51,630 nucleotides of DNA from Pseudolysobacter sp964466115 (GTDB lineage: Bacteria > Pseudomonadota > Gammaproteobacteria > Xanthomonadales > Rhodanobacteraceae): contig CAYXMH010000026.1 in the NCBI GenBank assembly GCA_964466115.1, positions 1-51,630 of the forward strand, given 5' to 3'. Shown piece after piece: positions 34,148 through 41,846 of the stretch. Both the position numbers and the translations under genes were made by a program. Each line of letters begins with the position of its first letter. Position 1 is the stretch's first letter. The notes beneath the pieces were generated by a model. That model made no database searches. It was given only the letters and a program-made list of their open reading frames with translations, and was not told the origin of the DNA.

Positions 34148-35353
34148 TTATAAGCGTCCTGTCACGCTGTAGAGAGGCTCAAGCACCCATTCATAAAGAC
34201 GGCGTTTATCGAGCAAGACATCCGCCTCCAACAACATGCCTGCTTGCAACGGGGCCTCTTTGCCGAAAGCGTTGATGGTTTGGTGCTCCAACGCGACGGT
34301 GATGCGATAGGCTGGCTCATGCGAGGGGATTTCCGGGGGCAGTTCAGCCGGCGTGAGCAAGGTGCGGGCGACTTCGCGCACGGTTCCTTCTTGATGTCCG
34401 AAGCGCTCGAATGGAAATGCTTGATACCGCAGCAAGACTTTTTCGCCGGGTTTGATAAAACCGATCGCGCGCGTCGGTACCAACAGATGCGCTTCCAAAG
34501 TAGCGTCGCGAGGTACCAGCGTCAGCAGTGTGGCGTTGGCGATCACTTGTTGTCCGGGCAGGGCGGTGATAGCGGTTACCACGCCGTCGGATGGGGCGCG
34601 CAACACCAGGCTTCGGCTGGCTTCAAATTGCGTGATTTGTTGTGCGATGGAGACCAATTCGCGTTCGATTTGCTCTTTTTTATTCTGCGCGTTTAGCTGA
34701 TCGGTAGGCAATTGATCCTTCAACGTTTGCAGATCGCGTTGCAGCGCTTGCAGGTTGGCCTTGTTTTCGAGCCATTCATTGCGCTGTTGCGCCACTTGCA
34801 ACTCGGAAACGAATTTCTTTTTCTGCAACTCCTTGTAGCGGTGTAGGGTTTGTTCCGCCGCATCGGCGCGATCTTGTCGGGTATGCAGTTCCGCTTCGGT
34901 TTGGCGAATACGGGTTTGCAGTGCTTGCTCCGAGGCCGCCGCCAATTCCAGGATCTGATCGCGTTCGCGTTGCAAGCTACCCTCTTGCGAGCGCAATTGC
35001 AGCAACATCACGGCTTGGGTTTGCGCGTGCTCGGCCGAGCTTCGCTCTAAGCTCACCTCGTACAATTTATCGCCGGCTTGTACTTCTTGGCCGTCGTGCA
35101 CGAAACTCGAGGTGATTACGCCGCCTTGCGGCGAGGAAATCTTGATCAGCCCTTTGTCGGGAACCAAATAACCGATTGCGCGCGATTTTTGCGAATAAGA
35201 CCCGAAACTCAAGAATACGCTGATGGCAATCGCAATCACAAACGCGACCGCGGTTAGAACGGTCACTTCAACCGGGGTTGAGATAACAGTGCTGCCAAAG
35301 GCGGAGGTTTGTTGCTCGCGTAGCGCTTCCGGGCGGAACAAAGGGGAGTTCAT
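34148..35353 (-). CDS. HlyD/CvaA-type membrane fusion protein
   Basis: 401 aa periplasmic adaptor of a type I secretion system. It has one membrane helix (about residues 28-50). A lipoyl/barrel half follows (G-L-I-K-I-S-S-P-Q-G-G-V-I near residue 70), then a long coiled coil (about residues 105-240, rich in Q, E, R and L). The second lipoyl half is L-R-A-P-S-D-G-V-V-T-A-I near residue 252, followed by the beta-barrel region. It partners the ABC exporter directly downstream. An outer-membrane TolC partner is not in the window and would be encoded elsewhere. Confidence 0.92.
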   Translation of the reverse strand: MNSPLFRPEALREQQTSAFGSTVISTPVEVTVLTAVAFVIAIAISVFLSFGSYSQKSRAIGYLVPDKGLIKISSPQGGVITSSFVHDGQEVQAGDKLYEVSLERSSAEHAQTQAVMLLQLRSQEGSLQRERDQILELAAASEQALQTRIRQTEAELHTRQDRADAAEQTLHRYKELQKKKFVSELQVAQQRNEWLENKANLQALQRDLQTLKDQLPTDQLNAQNKKEQIERELVSIAQQITQFEASRSLVLRAPSDGVVTAITALPGQQVIANATLLTLVPRDATLEAHLLVPTRAIGFIKPGEKVLLRYQAFPFERFGHQEGTVREVARTLLTPAELPPEIPSHEPAYRITVALEHQTINAFGKEAPLQAGMLLEADVLLDKRRLYEWVLEPLYSVTGRL

Positions 35354-35381
35354 AGAGTGCTATTCCTGTGGACCATCGCTT

Positions 35382-35406
35382 TATCCGTATCTTTCAAGTA
35401 CGGATA
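35382..35406. promoter_or_regulatory. Hairpin in the leader of the exporter operon
   Basis: TATCCGTA (35382-35389) pairs with TACGGATA (35399-35406), and a CTT/AAG mini-stem extends it. It lies about 30 bp upstream of the start codon of the HlyD-type gene, within the 151-bp gap after the secreted-protein gene. It may be an attenuator, operator or mRNA leader structure. Confidence 0.35.
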
Positions 35407-35504
35407 GTAGAGTCCTCGGTTGCACGAAGTATCACTATGAACTGTAACAAATTGTGACAAAAAGAAGTTTGAGGCTCTAAATCGGAAAATGGCCCAGTCT
35501 TTCG

Positions 35505-36698
35505 TTAGTGTCCATACGAAGGTTCTACGCCCGTTACGGGTTGGGAGATGCGGATGAGTCGAGCTGGATAACCATCGGTTCCCACGCCATCCAACCGCAT
35601 GATGGCCACCGTGCTGAACTTCGCAATCGGATTGCCATTGGCGTCTTCGAGCGTGCAGGACTGCGGCGGGGTTTGGGTGTGTTGAATGGCGCCATGGCAA
35701 TTCAAAACACTGCCATCGGTATCGTCACTCAGCCGGAAGTTGCCTTGATCCGCGGTTAAAAGCCGGTCCAAGCGCAGTCGGCGCGGGTTGGCTCCCGGGC
35801 TATCTGGAACCAATACCCATTCGCCTTGCCATACTTTGCCGCTGGGTTCATTACCGAAAGCAACCCGCACCAAAGGAATGGCGCGCTGTTCGATGGCAGC
35901 GCCCTCGTTGATACGACTGAACCAAGCGATGGCATGGGCGTTGGATTGAAATTCCAAATCCAAGGTGATGGCGGCCTCCGCTTCCGGTGAAAAGCGCGTA
36001 TCGCTTGCGAATAAGCTTCCACCTCCGTGCATGCGCAGCAGCGGAACATGAGCGGAGCGACCGGTGAGAGTGCCGCTGCCAAAATACCACTCGGGGTTAC
36101 CCGCCTCGTTATAACCCATGGTCGACAAAATTAATGTGCTGCCTTGACGCTCCAGGCTAAGGCCAGTACCCGCGTTGCTCTCCGTGTTGTCGGCGGCGGG
36201 CCACCAAAAGCCCGATTCCGGTTCCAGCGCAGCGGTGTTAGGTGAGCTGGTATCGAGCAAGGCAAACCCTCTCAAGCTCAAAGGGGCTTGCGTCCCGTTG
36301 GCGGCGTAGAAACCAACGCGATATACGCCGGGCGGCAATAGGACTTGTCCCATGCTCGCCGCAGGATCGACATGCATTTCCAACGGGGTTGGTAGGGCTG
36401 CGCATAGGCTTTTATTACTGCGTGCCTCAATGCGAATCTCCATGTCCTGGACTTGCAGCCCGGTCAGGTGCGGCAAGCATGCGTTGGGCCAAGTGCCGGA
36501 AATCAGCAGCATCCAGGGTTGCACCAACGGCGTTGCGGATGCCGGTTGGAAACGAATATCGACGGTGCCGTTGGGTTCAGGATAAACAGTTGCAGGGGAA
36601 GCGATCGCCAAAGAAGTGAGCGCCCCCATGCCTAAGGCGATCCCCGCGATGAGGCGCCAATAGGTGGCTAGGCGCTCGGCGAATGGGCGAGAAGGCAT
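35505..36698 (-). CDS. Secreted protein of unknown function with W-W-P / Y-F-G beta domain
   Basis: 397 aa. It has a twin-positive N-terminus and a hydrophobic signal segment (about residues 15-33, cleavage near I-A-S-P). The first half is a predicted beta domain with paired cysteines and no motif I can name. The middle contains E-S-G-F-W-W-P-A-A-D-N ... G-Y-N-E-A-G-N-P-E-W-Y-F-G-S-G, a pattern I recall from secreted proteins of Xanthomonadales-like bacteria. A related G-I-D-F-R-L ... Y-D-N-S-G-N-P-E-L-Y pattern occurs in the upstream metalloprotease. It lies between that protease and the exporter genes on the same strand. Function unknown. Confidence 0.7.
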   Translation of the reverse strand: MPSRPFAERLATYWRLIAGIALGMGALTSLAIASPATVYPEPNGTVDIRFQPASATPLVQPWMLLISGTWPNACLPHLTGLQVQDMEIRIEARSNKSLCAALPTPLEMHVDPAASMGQVLLPPGVYRVGFYAANGTQAPLSLRGFALLDTSSPNTAALEPESGFWWPAADNTESNAGTGLSLERQGSTLILSTMGYNEAGNPEWYFGSGTLTGRSAHVPLLRMHGGGSLFASDTRFSPEAEAAITLDLEFQSNAHAIAWFSRINEGAAIEQRAIPLVRVAFGNEPSGKVWQGEWVLVPDSPGANPRRLRLDRLLTADQGNFRLSDDTDGSVLNCHGAIQHTQTPPQSCTLEDANGNPIAKFSTVAIMRLDGVGTDGYPARLIRISQPVTGVEPSYGH

Positions 36699-36754
36699 GG
36701 GGTGTTGATCGACCTCTTAATTCATGGATGGCATTGCCAATTCACTGGCCGCAA

Positions 36755-39085
36755 TCAATGTCCCGTTGGTGCTGACAACAATGTCAGTGGTGTATTGGTC
36801 CGTATAAATGAACCGGTGGTTCCCGGATAAGTAACATTCAGTGAAATCGTATTAATTCCGGAGGGTGTGCTTTCCTGCAGCGGTTGATTCAGTGTTAGCG
36901 CGACTTGGCCGATCGCGGTGCCTGAGAGCGCTGCGGGCGCGGGGCAGTTGCGGCAATATCCGCTCACTTGCTGAAGCGTTATGGATTGGCCCGACACATA
37001 ATCGCTGACGTCACCGATTGCCCAGCGCAGTGCTCCTAACCCATCGGGGTAATACATAATCACCACCATGCTCGGTGGCCCGCTTCCATCATTGACATAG
37101 ATAACCGCAATGCCCCAGCCCGCATCGTTGGGGCCGCCATACCAATCGCCGTTAAAATCGGGTGTTGCGTGAGCGCTTAAGGGCACGATCGGCTCCATAC
37201 ACCATTGGCCTGATTCACTGCCAAGCTGCCAATCCATAACGGCAAGCTGCAGCGCGCCGTTGCGATCCACATTGCGGCAAGCCGGGGAATTTCTGGCTTG
37301 GTTGAAATCCAGGATCATGTTTCCGCCGCCGCTAAGGTCAAGCTCAGCGCGGTGGGTGGCGGGGTTGTATCGCAAACGGAATAACGACAGACCATTGCTG
37401 TCTTTGCCCGGGACAAACACGCCATCCACCAAATGGCCAGATGCGGTGTACAGCTCCGGATTGCCACTATTGTCATAAGTATAGAAATTTAGAAAATACA
37501 CATCCCCTAAGGCGGCGTCGTGAAAGCCCAGCCGGAAATCGATGCCGTGCCCATTTCGGGTGCGGTCGTACCAATTGCTGGGAATGGGTTGGGTGTAGGT
37601 TGGAATCGGTGCGTTATCGTTGCTAAAGCCCAGAGCGTGCAACATCGGCAGCGAGAGACCCATGGTCCGGGCAGCAAGCTGATAAAACGCGTTCATTAGA
37701 TCGCCCGATTGCACGGTGTGCGACAGCGTTGAACCCGGGGTGGTCTGGCAAGCGGAGCCCGGTGTGTCGCGGATGCAGGGGGCGTACAGCAACGGAAAAC
37801 TGTCGGGGGCGTCAAGATTCGAGAGGCGATTGATGCTTGAGGTAACCGCTTCGCTATCCGACCAGCGTAAGCCATTGCCCGAGACCAAAGCCGTTGCGCG
37901 TTCGGCATCACTGGTGGTGTCACTGAGAAACCCTTTGAATAGACCCGTGTCCGCATTAACCGCGGCGATTTTTTTGTCAAAAATATCGTCATAGCCCGGC
38001 TGGCCGGAATATCCATCACTGCCAAGTCCGGTAAAGCGTATGCCAACCGTGCCCAATGTCGGGTCGTCGTTTACCAGGCCGATAAAGCCCAGGCCGTGGG
38101 TCAACTCGTGCATAGCGATAGCGACAAAATCCTCACCGCTGCCGGCGGGTCCCGGGTTATAACCTAAATAGAAGGAGATGCCGCCAAGCACACTGGCGGA
38201 GCCAATATCGGCATTGAAGCCGGCTTCAATATCCGGGTCGGTGCAGTCGCTTGCAACCATGCCGCATTGCGCGACGCCACCCAGGCGCATCGCTTCCGCG
38301 GCCGCATACCACGTGTAGTGTTCAGACAGCCACGGCAGTGGCGAGCTGGTATCACCGAGGAGCAAATTGGCGGGCCCTGCGTGCGCCAGCGTGGCGCTGT
38401 TGCTATCGCCACCTAAGTGTTCCCAGCAGGCATGCACGGTTACCGATATGGGGTTGCTCAGCTGCTGTGCCAGCAAATCCGCGGCGTACTGCAATGCGTT
38501 GCGGCGTTGCTGCCCGAGTGTGGTTCCGGGGTTACCGCCGACCGGCGATGCCGGCGTCGTGTCATTCCAAGGTGCGGTGTCGCACCTTGAGCTCGGGCTA
38601 TCGAAATCCAAATGCAATCCAACCGCGGTTTGGCTGTTCGCGACCGTGGCGGTTAAGGTCACCGTGGATGGGCTTGATGAAACATTGCTGACGACAATAT
38701 ACCAACGGCCGTTGCGCAGCGGTTCGCGACTTGCTTTGGTCACCACAATCGATTCGCGGCTGAGGGCGCTGCCGGAATAGTAATGGGCGTAACGCGTGAA
38801 CAGCTCTGAGTCGGGAGCCGTGCCCAAAAAAGTGCTGTCGGCAAATGGTGTGCCGTAGCGCAGGTAAAGATCGGCGTCACCGCTGGTGCCGTTGATCGCA
38901 ATGGTTAGTTGTTGTGCTTGGTTGTCAAGGTCAATGAAAAAAGAAGAAGTAAATGAATTGGCGGCTAGTGCGAATTGCACCGGTTGTCCGGATTGCAGGG
39001 CGATGGGGTCCGCAACACAAAGCTGAGCGCCGAACAGCCAAGCAACGGCGCCAACAGTAAAACGATACAAGATGGATAAGTTCAT
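36755..39085 (-). CDS. Secreted metalloprotease-like protein with PPC domain
   Basis: 776 aa from the ATG at 39085, which starts at once with a signal peptide (cleavage near C-V-A-D). Residues about 30-150 form a PPC (bacterial pre-peptidase C-terminal) type beta domain with G-D-A-D-L-Y-L-R-Y-G. A zinc-type motif, H-E-L-T-H-G-L-G-F, lies near residue 330; the position where metzincins place a third His holds Gly, so the third ligand is elsewhere or absent. Two C-terminal beta domains follow, one with G-H-G-I-D-F-R-L and Y-D-N-S-G-N-P-E-L-Y, the other with G-D-W-Y-G-G-P-N-D-A-G-W-G. The start codon overlaps the previous stop by one base (TAATG) and has a GGTGGAG site, so it is coupled to the small secreted protein upstream. 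Confidence 0.78.
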   Translation of the reverse strand: MNLSILYRFTVGAVAWLFGAQLCVADPIALQSGQPVQFALAANSFTSSFFIDLDNQAQQLTIAINGTSGDADLYLRYGTPFADSTFLGTAPDSELFTRYAHYYSGSALSRESIVVTKASREPLRNGRWYIVVSNVSSSPSTVTLTATVANSQTAVGLHLDFDSPSSRCDTAPWNDTTPASPVGGNPGTTLGQQRRNALQYAADLLAQQLSNPISVTVHACWEHLGGDSNSATLAHAGPANLLLGDTSSPLPWLSEHYTWYAAAEAMRLGGVAQCGMVASDCTDPDIEAGFNADIGSASVLGGISFYLGYNPGPAGSGEDFVAIAMHELTHGLGFIGLVNDDPTLGTVGIRFTGLGSDGYSGQPGYDDIFDKKIAAVNADTGLFKGFLSDTTSDAERATALVSGNGLRWSDSEAVTSSINRLSNLDAPDSFPLLYAPCIRDTPGSACQTTPGSTLSHTVQSGDLMNAFYQLAARTMGLSLPMLHALGFSNDNAPIPTYTQPIPSNWYDRTRNGHGIDFRLGFHDAALGDVYFLNFYTYDNSGNPELYTASGHLVDGVFVPGKDSNGLSLFRLRYNPATHRAELDLSGGGNMILDFNQARNSPACRNVDRNGALQLAVMDWQLGSESGQWCMEPIVPLSAHATPDFNGDWYGGPNDAGWGIAVIYVNDGSGPPSMVVIMYYPDGLGALRWAIGDVSDYVSGQSITLQQVSGYCRNCPAPAALSGTAIGQVALTLNQPLQESTPSGINTISLNVTYPGTTGSFIRTNTPLTLLSAPTGH

Positions 39086-39390
39086 TACTTGTTCTCCACC
39101 GGTGTTTGATGGTTGCGTTCGTTTTGCAGGTACGCTGGTGCGGCTTGCGGGTTTTTTATGTTGTGGCAATTCACCGCGATGCTTCCATCGGGTTGCCGGA
39201 ACGCTTGCACTTCAGTAATAACGGGCGCCGGCAATGCGTGCATTGTTCGGCGCTTGCTCGGGCCTTGATCTGTTGCGGCTGCGGCCAACGGCTGCACGCT
39301 GGGCTCTACATTAACAATGTTGGCGGCTTGAACATTTAACGCCGATACAAGGCTCAATAACATAGCGACGGCAAAGATTCGATAGGGCAT
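39085..39390 (-). CDS. Small secreted protein, 101 aa, unknown function
   Basis: The N-terminus is a clear Sec signal peptide (hydrophobic residues about 5-19, cleavage near V-Q-A-A). The mature part is about 78 residues with V-I-T-E-V-Q-A-F-R-Q-P-D-G-S-I-A-V-N-C near the middle, and a polar, Asn/Gln-rich end. I do not recognise it. It sits at the head of the secreted-protease gene and is coupled to it by a TAATG overlap, so it may act as a propeptide-like chaperone, inhibitor or accessory factor for the protease (inference). Confidence 0.65.
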   Translation of the reverse strand: MPYRIFAVAMLLSLVSALNVQAANIVNVEPSVQPLAAAATDQGPSKRRTMHALPAPVITEVQAFRQPDGSIAVNCHNIKNPQAAPAYLQNERNHQTPVENK

Positions 39391-39465
39391 GGATTGTGAC
39401 CCGCGGCTTAAGGAAGATATATAAAAAGATTATTGCATAGCATTGGTAAGAAAGGCGTGAATCAA

Positions 39466-40287
39466 TCACCGTTTTCTGTGGCGATTATGGGAATGCCTTG
39501 GTAGCAAGTGTTGCCCCTTCGCCTTCACCGTGAATGCAAGCTTAAGCAATCGATTGACGTAGCTGCAGGCATTCCGACTTGCTGTAAGGGGGTCTAATCC
39601 GTGAGCTAAGCCGGCAGCGATCGCCGCCGCCAAAGTGCAGCCGGTGCCGTGTGCCGTCTGTGGCAGGCGCGGGTGTTTAAAGCATGCACTGTGGGTTCGA
39701 TCTTGAAAAAAATCGCATACGATGGGCGCACTGTCGTGCCCACCTTTCAATAAAACCGATTCGGCACCCAAGGCACGCAAGGCCTGCGCGGTCGTGTTCA
39801 AATTCAGGGCACCGGTTCTTGGATACCTCAATAAGTGGCGTGCTTCGGGTAGATTGGGCGTTAATACGCGGGTTAAGGGGATTAATTCGTGAAGCAATGT
39901 ATTTAGCGCGTTGGCCGCAAGCAAAGCTCCGCCGGCGCTTGCATGCAATACGGGGTCCAGCACGATGTTGCTGAGTCGATGGCGTTGAAGTGCGGCGACC
40001 ACCACGCGAACGATCGCGGCCGTGCCGAGCATGCCGATCTTCACCGCAGCAATCGGAAATTCCCCCAAAACGGCATCCAATTGATTTTGAACCACAGTCT
40101 TCGGTAATGGGTAGACGCTATGAAGCGCGCGGGTGTTTTGCGCCGTGATGCAAGTGATAACACTAAGGCCATGCACCCCGTGAGCGGCAAACGCAGTCAA
40201 ATCAGCAGCCACGCCTGCGCCGCCGCTGGGGTCCGCTCCGGCGATGCTTAAAACCATGGGCGGTGAGGGGATCGGTGCGGTAGGCAT
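39466..40287 (-). CDS. thiD: Hydroxymethylpyrimidine/phosphomethylpyrimidine kinase
   Basis: Phosphorylates HMP and HMP-phosphate in thiamine synthesis. The N-terminal motif S-I-A-G-A-D-P-S-G-G-A-G begins near residue 14. I-T-A-Q-N-T follows, then K-I-G-M-L-G and V-L-D-P-V-L near residue 110. The C-terminal H-G-T-G-C-T-L-A-A-A-I-A marks the ribokinase-like active site. Length is 273 aa, typical of stand-alone ThiD. An alternative ATG ten codons in (40257) is possible. No TPP riboswitch is seen upstream. Confidence 0.94.
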   Translation of the reverse strand: MPTAPIPSPPMVLSIAGADPSGGAGVAADLTAFAAHGVHGLSVITCITAQNTRALHSVYPLPKTVVQNQLDAVLGEFPIAAVKIGMLGTAAIVRVVVAALQRHRLSNIVLDPVLHASAGGALLAANALNTLLHELIPLTRVLTPNLPEARHLLRYPRTGALNLNTTAQALRALGAESVLLKGGHDSAPIVCDFFQDRTHSACFKHPRLPQTAHGTGCTLAAAIAAGLAHGLDPLTASRNACSYVNRLLKLAFTVKAKGQHLLPRHSHNRHRKR

Positions 40288-40480
40288 ACGGCGGAGAATT
40301 TTGTTGGATTATTGCAACATCTGGAGGGGTGTCGGTTGCGATGCCAAATCCGTCAAAACTCAGCAAAATCAGGCCGGATCGGTCTTGAAATTCCGTGTTA
40401 ATGATTGCTTGACGGATTGTTGTTTATTTGCAAAACTGCCGCCGGCATGACCCATCGAATGGAAACTTAACAGCAGCGCT

Positions 40481-41710
40481 ATGCAAAGGGCAATAGCAGA
40501 AGCAGCAACATGGCCGCGAGCGCTGAGTCTTGGCCTATTGCTTTGCGCCTCATTTTCGTCGTCGGCGCGAGAAGCGGATGGCGGCATTCTGCCAAATTTA
40601 ATGTCCGAGGTGGCGCCGGGCACTGCGTCGATTCAAATAAACAATTATTCCAATTCAGCGCTTGAGCGCTGGCGCAGTTACGCGCTCGCCGGAATCATCC
40701 CCGATTTTAGCTGGGCGCCGGATATGCAGGCGTTGGCGAACCCGCCGGCATTGTTCGATAACGTGAAAGGCATTGATCTTGCCGCTCCGTCGTGGAGCGA
40801 AAGCGCTGCACGGACCACAATTCAAATTGACGTTAGCGCGGGTAACGTTACCGATGTCCCGGCGTTTGTCGCGCGCGGCGCGCGCGGGGCTTTGTTGCCG
40901 GAAACGAATGCCGGTTTGGACCGCTATGTCGTGGCGCCCGGGGTCTCGCAGCGGTGGAGTGAAGAGGGCACTTGGACGGTTTCCGCCATTTTGGCGTATC
41001 AGCGGTTTGCCAGCCTTGGTATGGGCTCGATGGCTTGGAAAGACGGGTATTTACCGATGGGTGCTTTACGCAACCCTGAAGGTTCATTTGGCACTGGCAT
41101 TCGCTTTGATATGGGTAACAGCATTGGCGAACTGACACGCTGGAAACTCGGGTTCCAATCGCGCGTTAACATGGATACGTTTAACAATTATCGCGGCGTT
41201 TTTTCCGAACCGGGTGACTTCGATATTCCGGCCAGTGCCGACTTGGGTTTGGCCTTCGCCATTACGCCGCAGCTGGGTTTGGATTTTGATGTCCAGCATG
41301 TTCTTTATAATCAGATCACCCCATTCACCAGCGATTCCCTGCCGACGCGGTTTTTGGCGTTGCTGGGGGACGGAACCAGCCCCACGTTCGCTTGGCGCGA
41401 TCTGACCGTTTACAGCGTGGGTTGGACTTGGCATCACGCCTTAAGCGGGGACTGGCAAATTCGCTACAGCACGCGTGAGCAACCATCGCCAACCTCGACG
41501 CTACTGCAACAGGCTTTGCGCACTCAGTTGTCCACGCACAGCATGGAGCTGAGTTTTACGCGCGCATTTGATAACAGTTCAAACCTGCGCATTGTTGCAA
41601 GTTATGCGCCTAACGAATACGTGCTTGGCGTGCCAACCAGCTATAACGTCCGCGATAATTACGGCGGCAACCAGCTTGAAGTTGAGGCGTTGTGGTCGCA
41701 TCAGTTCTAA
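40481..41710 (+). CDS. FadL/OMPP1-type outer membrane transport protein
   Basis: 409 aa with a signal peptide (cleavage near S-S-S-A-R). The mature protein alternates short polar and amphipathic strands and ends in phenylalanine (S-H-Q-F), the outer-membrane barrel signature. The pattern W-K-L-G-F-Q-S-R-V, A-D-L-G-L-A-F-A-I-T-P-Q-L-G-L-D-F-D and Y-S-V-G-W-T-W-H-H resembles the FadL family, which takes up fatty acids and other hydrophobic compounds. The N-terminal region is more divergent than usual, so the substrate is uncertain. A strong terminator follows. Confidence 0.7.
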   Translation: MQRAIAEAATWPRALSLGLLLCASFSSSAREADGGILPNLMSEVAPGTASIQINNYSNSALERWRSYALAGIIPDFSWAPDMQALANPPALFDNVKGIDLAAPSWSESAARTTIQIDVSAGNVTDVPAFVARGARGALLPETNAGLDRYVVAPGVSQRWSEEGTWTVSAILAYQRFASLGMGSMAWKDGYLPMGALRNPEGSFGTGIRFDMGNSIGELTRWKLGFQSRVNMDTFNNYRGVFSEPGDFDIPASADLGLAFAITPQLGLDFDVQHVLYNQITPFTSDSLPTRFLALLGDGTSPTFAWRDLTVYSVGWTWHHALSGDWQIRYSTREQPSPTSTLLQQALRTQLSTHSMELSFTRAFDNSSNLRIVASYAPNEYVLGVPTSYNVRDNYGGNQLEVEALWSHQF

Positions 41711-41730
41711 CCGCACGCACATGATGCAGA

Positions 41731-41765
41731 AAAATACGGGAACCAATTGGTTCCCGTATTTTTTT
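41731..41765. terminator. Strong intrinsic terminator, bidirectional
   Basis: AAAATACGGGAACC (41731-41744) pairs perfectly with GGTTCCCGTATTTT (41749-41762) around an AATT loop, followed by more T. The mirror-image A-run gives a T-run on the minus strand too. It ends the FadL-like gene and is placed to stop the convergent phoH-like transcript. Confidence 0.9.
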
Positions 41766-41787
41766 ATAAAACCCTTCCATGAATATC

Positions 41788-41813
41788 GTCATTCCCGCGT
41801 AGGCGGGAATGAC
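41788..41813. repeat. Short copy of the CCCGC(G)TAGGCGGG palindromic repeat
   Basis: GTCATTCCCGC (41788-41798) pairs with GCGGGAATGAC (41803-41813). It is a relative of the repeat at 9886-9959, sharing the CATTCCCGC and GCGGGAATGA arms. Confidence 0.65.
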
Positions 41814-41846
41814 ATGATGAAGTTTTGAAGTGACCAATGGAATAAG

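Noticed and set aside
40288..40480. TPP riboswitch upstream of thiD
   Set aside because: I see no CTGAGA-type core or matching stems on the minus strand here.
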